Part shown: piece by piece, positions 24,496 through 32,301 of the stretch
Layout: every line of letters begins with the position of its first letter
Position numbering within the stretch: the first letter of the stretch is position 1
Origin: Acidaminobacterium chupaoyuni
Lineage (GTDB): Bacteria > Bacillota > Clostridia > Oscillospirales > Butyricicoccaceae
Assembly: GCA_047936785.1 (NCBI GenBank)
Contig: CP176394.1
Reading direction: 5' to 3' (one strand)
DNA: 64,000 nt
Translations under genes and position numbers: made by a program
Notes under the pieces: generated by a model
Seen by the model: only the letters and a program-made list of their open reading frames with translations
What the model was told of the DNA's origin: nothing
Databases searched by the model: none

Positions 24496-24735
24496 TGCAG
24501 GCGCCACAGGCGGGCCGTGAAATTGGTATAATAACCGCTATGCGGTTATTATACCATGAATGCGAAGCATGAATGGTATAAAGTGGCCGTCGCCGTAGGC
24601 GGGCCGTGAAATTGATATAATAACCGCTATGCGGTTATTATACCATGAATGCGAAGCATGAATGGTATAAAGTGGCCGTCGCCGTAGGCGGGCCGTGAAA
24701 TTGATATAATAACCGCTATGCGGTTATTATACCAT
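24496..24735. repeat. Tandem array of 89-bp modular hairpin units
   Basis: Units recur with exact 89-bp spacing (CGGGCCGTGA at 24511, 24600 and 24689); the third is cut after 49 bp. Each has three parts: a GC hairpin GGCC-GT-CGCC-GTA-GGCG-GGCC (24585-24605, 24674-24694; left arm decayed in the first), an AT-rich palindrome RTATAATAACCGC-TAT-GCGGTTATTATAC, and a hairpin TTATACCAT-GA-ATGC-GAA-GCAT-GA-ATGGTATAA with a GCGAAGC core and symmetric GA/GA steps. Related parts occur at 26431, 48221 and 56006. No open frame spans it. Confidence 0.9.
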
Positions 24736-24931
24736 AGCTTTGTTCAGGGGTAAACCAAAACAGGGCTGTTTTTCCGATCATGTTGAACAAAACGGCCCAT
24801 AAAAATTGAACGCTATGGAGAATTTGCAATTGGTAAGCTTCGAAACCTTGATTTTGCCTTTCACAGCGCTCATAATAATATCATAAAAGATCACTGGCCA
24901 AACGGCCGTCATATAGGAGGAGGAATCTGAC

Positions 24932-26173
24932 ATGAATTATGAAATTTCGCCCGCAATTTCACTGATGCTTCAGAATTTGCTTTCGCAGCAAAAAGTGAAA
25001 GAAGCCTTGGCTTTCATTGAAAAGGATGCCGATCAAACGCTTGAAAACCAAATCGAGCTGACAAAGATCGAAGCACCCACTTTCCACGAAGCCAAAAAAG
25101 CCGCCCGTTATCGCGAATTTTATGAAGAACTCGGGCTTTCGGATGTGCATATCGACAGCGCAGGCAATGTGATCGGCGTGCGCAAAGGCACAGGAAACGG
25201 CCCCAAAATTCTGATGGAAGGCCATATGGATACCGTGTTCCCGCTGGGCACGAAAATCGAGCCCCGCATGGAAGGCACCCGTGTTTATGCCCCCGGCATT
25301 TCCGATGATACCCGCGGCATCGTGGTTCCGCTTTCCGTTATTCGCGCTCTGAACGCCGCCCAGATCCAAACCGAAGGCGATCTGATCTTTATGGGCACGG
25401 TGGAAGAAGAAGGCATCGGTTCTTTTGGCGGCATCCTGAAATTTTTAGAAGAAAACACCATTGATGCCAGCATCGATGTGGATGGCGGCAGCGCCGAAGG
25501 CATCGTTTTTGAAGCAACGGGGCATATGACCTGTGAAGCAACTTTCCATGGCATCGGCGGCCATGCCCACGGCTCTTTCGGCAAAGTGGCAAACCCCCTC
25601 AACGCCGCCGCCCGCGCTGTGGCAAAAATCGCCGATTTCCAAGTTCCCGAAGATCCCAAAACTTCATTCTGCGTTTCCAACTTCCATGCGGGCAACGATG
25701 CCGGCATCCATGCCATCGTTCCCGAAGCTACCATCAAATTCAATTTCCGCTCTGATTCTCAAGAAGTTCTGGATGAACTTTATCAAAGGATCTTGAAAGC
25801 GCTTCAGGAAGCCTGTGATGAAGAAACCGCGCGCTGGGGCAAAGATACCATCACATTCACTCACAAGCGCTATTGCAATGTTCCCGCGGGCAAGCAAGAG
25901 CCCCACGCTCCCATTGTAGAAGCCACCTATGCCATTATCCGTTCGCTGGGTTACGACCCCATGTTCTTCCATGGCGGTTCCACCAACGCCAATATGCCCA
26001 TCGGCAAAAAGATCCCCGCCGTTTGCCTGGGCATGGGCTCGCTGGATAGCCACGCCCACCGTCTGGATGAATTTTTTGAAACCAAAAACGCGTTCCATGG
26101 TGTGCAGCAGGCCTTTTTGCTGGCCCTGATGCTGGCAGGCGTTTCCGGCGTTTCCAAACCTCTGGCGCTTTAA
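24932..26173 (+). CDS. M20 family metallopeptidase (PepT/ArgE-like)
   Basis: 413 residues. Zinc-binding signature EGHMDTVFP (His98, Asp100), GISDDTRG, catalytic GTVEEEGIGS and the later HAHGSFG, HGGSTNAN and SHAHRLDEF segments, giving a two-domain M20 enzyme with a dimerisation domain in the middle. It probably cleaves dipeptides, tripeptides or N-acyl amino acids in the cytoplasm. A near-perfect AGGAGGAGG precedes the ATG. Monocistronic, ended by a strong terminator at 26194. Confidence 0.88.
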   Translation: MNYEISPAISLMLQNLLSQQKVKEALAFIEKDADQTLENQIELTKIEAPTFHEAKKAARYREFYEELGLSDVHIDSAGNVIGVRKGTGNGPKILMEGHMDTVFPLGTKIEPRMEGTRVYAPGISDDTRGIVVPLSVIRALNAAQIQTEGDLIFMGTVEEEGIGSFGGILKFLEENTIDASIDVDGGSAEGIVFEATGHMTCEATFHGIGGHAHGSFGKVANPLNAAARAVAKIADFQVPEDPKTSFCVSNFHAGNDAGIHAIVPEATIKFNFRSDSQEVLDELYQRILKALQEACDEETARWGKDTITFTHKRYCNVPAGKQEPHAPIVEATYAIIRSLGYDPMFFHGGSTNANMPIGKKIPAVCLGMGSLDSHAHRLDEFFETKNAFHGVQQAFLLALMLAGVSGVSKPLAL

Positions 26174-26193
26174 ATCGCTTTTTCTCCTCTCTT

Positions 26194-26234
26194 AAAGGGC
26201 CGCCGCAAAATGATTTTGCGGCGGCCCTTTTTTG
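26194..26234 (+). terminator. Intrinsic terminator after the M20 peptidase gene
   Basis: AAAGGGCCGCCGCAAAA-TGA-TTTTGCGGCGGCCCTTT then TTTTG. The stem core GGGCCGCCGCA is shared with the terminator at 11261. Confidence 0.9.
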
Positions 26235-26481
26235 TCATTTTATTGTTTTTATTCTGAAAATTTGAGCCGGCACCCGCTTAAGCGGTAAAGCCGGCGGCGA
26301 AAATTTCACAAAGTTCTTGAAACGGATTTTTCTTTTCTCTCCTCCAGCCGGCAGCGGGATGGCTTCTCTCTTTACTTTTGCAATCCACTCCCGGCGGCGC
26401 CAAGCCCGCGCTTCACACCCTGTTCACCGCAGCGCATTGCGAAGCAATGGGCGTTCAAATGTGCCGGGCACAAGCTGATAT
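26235..26481. other. Non-coding spacer between two convergent terminators
   Basis: About 250 bp without coding signal. It includes a GCCGGC-rich stretch near 26270-26360 and, at 26431-26455, one hairpin module of the dispersed repeat family. Confidence 0.5.
26431..26455. repeat. Single GCGAAGC hairpin module
   Basis: CATTGC-GAA-GCAATG (26435-26449), a perfect 6-bp stem with a GAA loop, flanked by CGCAGC and GGCG. The same core with the same flanks occurs at 48308-48332, linking it to the dispersed repeat family. Confidence 0.65.
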
Positions 26482-26521
26482 AAACAAAAACAGCGGCAGG
26501 TTCCTTTGGAACCTGCCGCTG
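26482..26521 (-). terminator. Intrinsic terminator of the gdpP-ftsH transcript
   Basis: CAGCGGCAGGTTCC-AAA-GGAACCTGCCGCTG followed on the minus strand by TTTTTGTTTA, 33 bp after the ftsH stop. Confidence 0.9.
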
Positions 26522-26554
26522 TAACGATACTTTTTGCTGACCGAAGGAACAAGA

Positions 26555-28528
26555 CTATTGCTTCTGTTCTTCGCCGCTGTCGCCCGAAGGCTCTGTTTTG
26601 TGCCCTTCCGGCGTCAATTCACCGGTCGCCGGCTGAGGAACAGGTTCCAGGATCGGGGTGGAAGCCTGCGCACTCTGAGGGGGCAGGGCTTCTTCGCCGT
26701 TGAAAGTTTTTTCAAAGGCTTCCGCATCCATGGTTTCATATTCCAGCAGATAAGCCGCGATGCGGTCTAAAATTTCACGATGATCGCGCAGCATCTGTTC
26801 GCAGCGCTGATAAGCCATATCGATGATCTTTTTCACTTCGGCGTCGATTTTGGCCGCCACTTCTTCGGAATAATTGCGCGAAGTGGTGAAATCGCGGCCC
26901 AGGAACACTTCATCGTGGTCGCTGCCGAAAACGATGGGGCCCAGTTCATCGCTCATGCCATAGCGCATGACCATGTGGCGCGCGATGGTGGAAGCGCGGT
27001 CGATATCATTCGAAGCGCCGGTGGAAATATCATCCATCACCAGCTTTTCGGCCACGCGGCCGCCCAGCAAAGTGACCAGCTCATCTTCCATTTCGCATTT
27101 CGAAGAATAATATTTATCCTCCTGCGGCAAGCTCAGCGTAAAGCCGCCTGCTCTGCCGCGGGGCACGATGGAGATCTGGTGCACAGGATCCTGCGAAGGC
27201 ATCAAACGGGTCACAAGGGCATGGCCCGCTTCATGGAAAGCGGTCAGCTTGCGTTCTTTTTCAGACATGACCTTGTTTTTCTTTTCATTGCCCATGATCA
27301 CTTTCAAGAAAGCATCATCGATCTCATGGTTTGTGATGGCCTTCAAATTGCGCCGCGCCGCCAGCAGAGCTGCTTCATTCAGCAGGTTCTCTAAATCGGC
27401 GCCGGTGAACCCGGCCGTTGTTTTCGCAATGGCGTCAAAGCTGACATCCTTGGCGAAAGGTTTCTTTTTGGCGTGCACTTCCAAAATCGCCTTGCGGCCC
27501 TTCACATCCGGCACGCCGATATAAACCTGTCTGTCGAATCTGCCCGGGCGCAGCAGCGCGCTGTCTAAAATATCGGGGCGGTTGGTGGCCGCGATGATAA
27601 TGACCCCTTCATTGGCGCCGAAACCATCCATTTCCACCAGCAGCTGATTCAAAGTTTGTTCGCGTTCATCGTGACCGCCGCCTAAGCCAGCGCCGCGCTG
27701 GCGGCCAACGGCGTCGATCTCATCGATGAAAATAATGGCAGGGGCATGCTTTTTGGCCTGTTCGAATAAATCGCGAACACGCGAAGCGCCCACGCCCACA
27801 TATAATTCCACAAAATCAGAACCGGAGATCGAGAAAAACGGAACCCCCGCTTCGCCCGCCACGGCTTTGGCGATCAGTGTTTTACCGGTGCCCGGAGGGC
27901 CCACCAGCAAAACGCCTTTCGGGATGCGCGCGCCCAATTCCAAAAATCTGCGCGGCGCTTTTAAAAATTCCACGATTTCCTGCAGGTCGCCTTTTTCTTC
28001 GTCGGCGCCCGCCACATCATCAAAGGTCACTTTTTTATTATCGTCAGTGGCCAGTTTCGCGCGGGATTTTCCGAAATTCAAAGCGTTTTTCGCGCCGCCG
28101 TCCCCCTGTTTTTTCATCATATAATACCAGAAGAGGCCGAAAAGCGCGATGATGACCAGATAGGGCACAAAGGTGGCCCACCAGGGCATGGACATTTCTT
28201 CCACATAATCCTGTTTGAGCGTTCCTGCGTCACGCTGTTCTTTGATCGTATCGCCCAGATCATAAAGGAAAATATCCACGCTGGGCAGCGTATATTCAAG
28301 AACTTTTTTGTCTTTCAGCTGCATGGTCAGCTTGTTGCCTTTGATCAAGAAATCAGTGACCTGCTCTTTTTCAAAGTAGTTCACCACATCCGAATAGGTC
28401 ACGGTTTCTTTTTTCTGCCCATCCATCAGTGCGCCGATCGTTCCCAGCAGAATGATCAGCAAAACAGCGTAAAGCCCGATCCCGCGCATACGCTTTCCAT
28501 TACCGTTTTCATTATTGTTTCCAGTCAA
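26555..28528 (-). CDS. ftsH: ATP-dependent zinc metalloprotease FtsH
   Basis: 657 residues. Two membrane helices (about 17-35 and 119-137) flank an extracytoplasmic domain; then AAA+ ATPase with Walker A GPPGTGKT (210-217), Walker B IIFIDE, the second region of homology ATNRPDILDSALLRPGR, and the peptidase zinc site HEAGH (432-436). It degrades misfolded membrane and regulatory proteins. The start is TTG at 28528, 9 bp after AAAGGTGGG. The last 50 residues are Pro/Glu/Gln-rich and probably disordered. It follows hpt by 28 bp. Confidence 0.97.
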   Translation of the reverse strand: MTGNNNENGNGKRMRGIGLYAVLLIILLGTIGALMDGQKKETVTYSDVVNYFEKEQVTDFLIKGNKLTMQLKDKKVLEYTLPSVDIFLYDLGDTIKEQRDAGTLKQDYVEEMSMPWWATFVPYLVIIALFGLFWYYMMKKQGDGGAKNALNFGKSRAKLATDDNKKVTFDDVAGADEEKGDLQEIVEFLKAPRRFLELGARIPKGVLLVGPPGTGKTLIAKAVAGEAGVPFFSISGSDFVELYVGVGASRVRDLFEQAKKHAPAIIFIDEIDAVGRQRGAGLGGGHDEREQTLNQLLVEMDGFGANEGVIIIAATNRPDILDSALLRPGRFDRQVYIGVPDVKGRKAILEVHAKKKPFAKDVSFDAIAKTTAGFTGADLENLLNEAALLAARRNLKAITNHEIDDAFLKVIMGNEKKNKVMSEKERKLTAFHEAGHALVTRLMPSQDPVHQISIVPRGRAGGFTLSLPQEDKYYSSKCEMEDELVTLLGGRVAEKLVMDDISTGASNDIDRASTIARHMVMRYGMSDELGPIVFGSDHDEVFLGRDFTTSRNYSEEVAAKIDAEVKKIIDMAYQRCEQMLRDHREILDRIAAYLLEYETMDAEAFEKTFNGEEALPPQSAQASTPILEPVPQPATGELTPEGHKTEPSGDSGEEQKQ

Positions 28529-28556
28529 CGAATGATTCCCACCTTTCGCGAGGCAC

Positions 28557-29111
28557 TTATTTTGAATAAACCTCGGGTTTCAAAATACAAATATCCGGCA
28601 AATTGCGGTATTTTTCCGCATAATCCAGACCATAGCCCACCACAAATTCATCAGGAACTTCAAAGCCTTTATAATCGATATCCACATGGCGCTTGCGGCG
28701 CTCGGGCTTATCTAAAAAGGTGACCAGCTTGATGGAAGCCGGTTTTCTGGCGCGTAAAAGTTCCAATAAATAACTTAAGGTTACGCCGCTGTCTAAAATA
28801 TCCTCTACAACTATAACATGCCTGTTTTCAATAATGGTGTCTAAATCTTTAATAATTTTCACTTCGCCCGAAGAGCGCACACCGGCCCCATAACTGGAAA
28901 CCGACATGAAATCCATGGTGCAGGGCACGCTGAGATGGCGCACAAAATCGGCCATAAAAACAAAAGCACCCTTTAAAACGCTGATGACCAGCGGATCTTT
29001 CCCCACATAATCGGCCGAGACCGCTTCGCCCAATTCCGCGACTTTCGCTTCGATCTCTTCTTTGGTGATCAATACTTTCAGAATATCATCATACATATTC
29101 TTTTTTTCCAT
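28557..29111 (-). CDS. hpt: Hypoxanthine phosphoribosyltransferase
   Basis: 184 residues, type I phosphoribosyltransferase fold. The PRPP-binding motif is VIVVEDILDSGVTL; VISVLKGAFVFMADFVRHL and DFMSVSSYG are also characteristic. It salvages hypoxanthine and guanine to IMP and GMP. Start and tilS stop overlap by one base (TAATG). The tilS-hpt-ftsH order is the classic Bacillota arrangement; in Bacillus, TilS and HprT are reported to regulate ftsH together. Confidence 0.95.
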   Translation of the reverse strand: MEKKNMYDDILKVLITKEEIEAKVAELGEAVSADYVGKDPLVISVLKGAFVFMADFVRHLSVPCTMDFMSVSSYGAGVRSSGEVKIIKDLDTIIENRHVIVVEDILDSGVTLSYLLELLRARKPASIKLVTFLDKPERRKRHVDIDYKGFEVPDEFVVGYGLDYAEKYRNLPDICILKPEVYSK

Positions 29112-30448
29112 TATTCCGTTCTCCTCACAATGATCCAATGCTCTGTTTTTTCTTGTTTTCCCCTTGAAAAGGGCGGGCAGCCGCAAACATGAAGCACGCG
29201 GCAGCCGCTGCAGATCAGCGGCAGCTGATCGCGAAGCGGGGCGGGGATGCGCTGTTCGATCATCCATTTTTTGAGTGTTTTCTTATGATCGCCCAGTTCT
29301 ATAAAATCGCCCTCTGCGCGCGCCCGAATCACGATTGGGGTCTGCTGATCCCAATAAAAACCTATTATAGTATCGTCTCTTTCCGGCGGTTCGTCAAGAG
29401 AAAATCGCCAGCCTGCCAAGAAAATCGCGTGATTTTTTTCCAATACGGCGGTCGGAATCGGTTTTTCTTCTGTCTTTGCCGCAAAAAACAGAAACTCAAA
29501 GCTTTTTTGTGCCGTGATATGCCGCGGAAGATCGATCCGCCCGCCGCTTTGCCCGCCGCAGAGAGATTCCAGCGCATCGATATGGCGCCGTGAAAGTTCT
29601 TTTTCGCCGCAACCCGCGCGAAAACAGCATTCCCGCAGAACGCGGCGGCGGATGGCGGGGTGTTCTTTCTGCCACGCTTTCAAATCAAGGGCGATCGCGC
29701 CGTTTTTTTCGCTGACGGCGTTTTCGAAAGCCCGCTGTGCAAACGCGCGGATAAAATCCGCTTCCCCGCGCAGGGTGTCGCTCATTTCAAAAATTTTTGC
29801 TTCGGCTTCGGGATAGACCTCCCTCAGCCGCGGAAACACGGTTTTTCTCAGGCGGTTCCTGCCGCAGACCGGCTGATCGTTGCTGGGGTCGCTGGCATAG
29901 GATATGTGATTTTCGGCCAAATATTGCCCGATCTGCATTTCACTGGCTTCGATCATGGGGCGAATGATCTTCCCCCTCACCGGTGGAATGCCGCAAAGGC
30001 CCGCAAGCCCCGTTCCGCGCATCATGTTCTGCATCACGGTTTCGGCATGATCTTCGCGCTGATGGCCCGTTGCGATTTTCTGCGCGCCGATCGTTTCGGC
30101 CACACGGGCCAAAAAATCATAACGCAGCCGCCGCGCCCCTTCTTCCAGCCCCAGATGGTGTTCTTCACAAAAACGCCGCGTATCGCCCTTTTCGCTGTAA
30201 AAAGCGATTTGGCGCTCGTTGCAAAAGGCCCGCGCCAGTTCACACTCGGCTTCTGCCGCCTGGGGGCGAAGGCCATGAGTGAAATGCGCCGCCGCCAGCG
30301 TGAAACCCAAAACCGGCCGAAGCTGCGCCAGCACGGCCGTCATGGCCATGGAATCGCCGCCGCCCGAAAGCGCGCAAAGCACCAGATCGCCTTTTTCGAT
30401 CATGCCGTAACGCCCGATGGTGGCGGCCATTTGTTCTTTAAGGTTCAT
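29111..30448 (-). CDS. tilS: tRNA(Ile)-lysidine synthase
   Basis: 445 residues. The N-terminal PP-loop ATPase has SGGGDS (28-33) and later GHQREDHAETV, which are diagnostic; a C-terminal substrate-recognition domain follows. The enzyme puts lysine on C34 of the CAU anticodon of tRNA-Ile so that AUA is read as isoleucine; it is essential. The ATG overlaps dnaB by 11 bp, so an upstream in-frame extension inside dnaB is rejected. Confidence 0.95.
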   Translation of the reverse strand: MNLKEQMAATIGRYGMIEKGDLVLCALSGGGDSMAMTAVLAQLRPVLGFTLAAAHFTHGLRPQAAEAECELARAFCNERQIAFYSEKGDTRRFCEEHHLGLEEGARRLRYDFLARVAETIGAQKIATGHQREDHAETVMQNMMRGTGLAGLCGIPPVRGKIIRPMIEASEMQIGQYLAENHISYASDPSNDQPVCGRNRLRKTVFPRLREVYPEAEAKIFEMSDTLRGEADFIRAFAQRAFENAVSEKNGAIALDLKAWQKEHPAIRRRVLRECCFRAGCGEKELSRRHIDALESLCGGQSGGRIDLPRHITAQKSFEFLFFAAKTEEKPIPTAVLEKNHAIFLAGWRFSLDEPPERDDTIIGFYWDQQTPIVIRARAEGDFIELGDHKKTLKKWMIEQRIPAPLRDQLPLICSGCRVLHVCGCPPFSRGKQEKTEHWIIVRRTE

Positions 30449-31769
30449 AATGCGTTTTATCCTGAGAGGAAAAGCGGGTATATTGCCCCAGCCACTGCAT
30501 TTCGATGGTTCCCACTTCGCCGTGGCGGTTTTTGGCGATGATACATTCCACCACATTTTTCTTTTCGCTGTCGGGGTTATAGTAATCATCACGATAAAGG
30601 AACAAAACGATATCGGCATCCTGCTCGATGGCACCGGATTCACGCAGATCGGAAAGCATCGGCCGCTTGTTGGGGCGCTGCTCCGGCCCGCGGGAAAGCT
30701 GAGAAAGGCAGATAACGGGAACATTCAGTTCTTTGGCCATGATCTTCAGCGAGCGTGAAATTTCAGAGATCTGCTGCACGCGGTTTTCACTGCTTTTGGA
30801 ACCCTGCATCAGCTGGAGATAGTCGATGACGATCAGACCCAGCTTATCGCCTAATCGGCGGCATTTTGCCTTGATCTCAGAAACCGAAATGGCCGAATTA
30901 TCTTCGATATAGATATTGGTTTTGGAAAGGATGGCCGAAGCGTGGGCAATTTTATCCCAATCTTCTTCATTCAGTGTGCCCATGCGCAGCTTGCGGCTAT
31001 CCACCAGCGCTTCACTGGAAAGCATGCGGGTGGCCAGCTGGGTATCAGACATTTCAAGCTGGAACACCGCCACATCTTTGCCCGATTTTTCGGCGGCAGC
31101 CATGATGATATTCAGCGCGAAGCTGGTTTTGCCCATGCCGGGTCGGGCCGCGATCAAAATCAAGTCGGATTTATTCAGGCCGCCCAGCGCGTTATCCAGA
31201 TCGGAAAAGCCCGAAGGCAGGCCCGGCAGCTTGCCGGGGTTGGCCGCCAGTTCATCCAGCTGGTCATAAACATCCTTGATGACCGAATTCACATGGCGCA
31301 GGCCCGTGATCTCTCTGCCCTGGCGGATGGCGTAAATTTTCTGTTCCGCCAGTTCCGCGATGGTCTGGGCGCTTTCCTGCTCGCTGCGGGTCAAATCGAA
31401 AATTTCGCTGCAGATCTTTTGCAGATCGCGCAGCATTCTTTTTTCGCGCACGATGCGGGCATATTCCATCACATTGGCAGAAGTGGGCGTGATATCGATC
31501 AGCTGCAAAAAATAATTGCGGTCGGCCTGATCTTTATAGCCCAGCAGCTTCATTTCTTCCAGAACCGTTACCGGATCGATCTTTTTGCCGCCGGTGAACA
31601 TGCTGCTGATGGTTTCATAGATCGCGTGGTTCGATTCCAAATAAAAATCTTCCGGCTGCAGCAATTCCACCACTTTGGAAACGCAGGCGGGGTCAAATAA
31701 GATGGCGCCGATGACCGATTGCTCGGCCTCGACGCTATGGGGTGTTTGTTTAGAAAGCAGTTCGTCCAT
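30438..31769 (-). CDS. dnaB: Replicative DNA helicase
   Basis: 443 residues. N-terminal DnaB domain (about 8-110) opens PHSVEAEQSVIGAIL; the RecA-like core has Walker A ARPGMGKTS, Walker B LIVIDYLQLM and the H4 region SQLSRGPEQRPNKRPMLSDL. It unwinds DNA at the replication fork as a hexamer. It stands 27 bp after rplI, matching the rplI-dnaB order widely seen in Bacillota. No intein is present. Confidence 0.97.
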   Translation of the reverse strand: MDELLSKQTPHSVEAEQSVIGAILFDPACVSKVVELLQPEDFYLESNHAIYETISSMFTGGKKIDPVTVLEEMKLLGYKDQADRNYFLQLIDITPTSANVMEYARIVREKRMLRDLQKICSEIFDLTRSEQESAQTIAELAEQKIYAIRQGREITGLRHVNSVIKDVYDQLDELAANPGKLPGLPSGFSDLDNALGGLNKSDLILIAARPGMGKTSFALNIIMAAAEKSGKDVAVFQLEMSDTQLATRMLSSEALVDSRKLRMGTLNEEDWDKIAHASAILSKTNIYIEDNSAISVSEIKAKCRRLGDKLGLIVIDYLQLMQGSKSSENRVQQISEISRSLKIMAKELNVPVICLSQLSRGPEQRPNKRPMLSDLRESGAIEQDADIVLFLYRDDYYNPDSEKKNVVECIIAKNRHGEVGTIEMQWLGQYTRFSSQDKTHYEP

Positions 31770-31796
31770 ATTGGTTCCTTCTTCCGTCGGCGAAAA

Positions 31797-32252
31797 TTAC
31801 TTTTCCTCCATCTCGCTGACGACCACTTTCACCGTCGCCACCACTTCGGGATATAACTTTGCCTTCACTTGATAGGTGCCGAAATTTTTGATGGGTTCAT
31901 CCAGCACGATTTTATTCTTGGGCACTTCCACCGCGTGCTGTTTGGTCAGCGCTTCGGCGATCTCTTTGCTGGTGACGGAACCGAACAGACGGCCGCCCGC
32001 GCCGGCTTTTGCATAGACCTGCACCGGCAGATCGCCCAGCTTTTTGGCCAGCTCCTGCGCGTGTTCTTTTTCAAGGCGCGCTCTGCGTTCCTGCGCTTCA
32101 TCGGCGATCTTCTTGGCGTTGAGCACATCCGCCGTGGCGGGGGCCGCCAATTTGCGCGGCATCAGAAAATTGCGGGCGTATCCATCGGATGCTTCGATGA
32201 TCTGCCCCTTCTTGCCCTGCCCCTTGACATCCTGCAATAAAATCATTTTCAT
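31797..32252 (-). CDS. rplI: 50S ribosomal protein L9
   Basis: 151 residues. MKMILLQDVKGQGKKGQIIE and DGYARNFLMPRKLA give the N-terminal rRNA-binding domain, followed by the long connecting helix (about 42-76) and the C-terminal domain. GGAGAAC precedes the ATG. It sits between gdpP and dnaB, a conserved location. Confidence 0.96.
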   Translation of the reverse strand: MKMILLQDVKGQGKKGQIIEASDGYARNFLMPRKLAAPATADVLNAKKIADEAQERRARLEKEHAQELAKKLGDLPVQVYAKAGAGGRLFGSVTSKEIAEALTKQHAVEVPKNKIVLDEPIKNFGTYQVKAKLYPEVVATVKVVVSEMEEK

Positions 32253-32301
32253 GGTTTGTTCTCCTTTTTCTCCGTGCGATGCGTTTTCTGTCTGCGCACG
32301 G

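Noticed and set aside
24496..24735. Repeat array considered as a CRISPR
   Set aside because: The 89-bp units are contiguous and identical along their full length with no unique spacers, and no cas genes are nearby.
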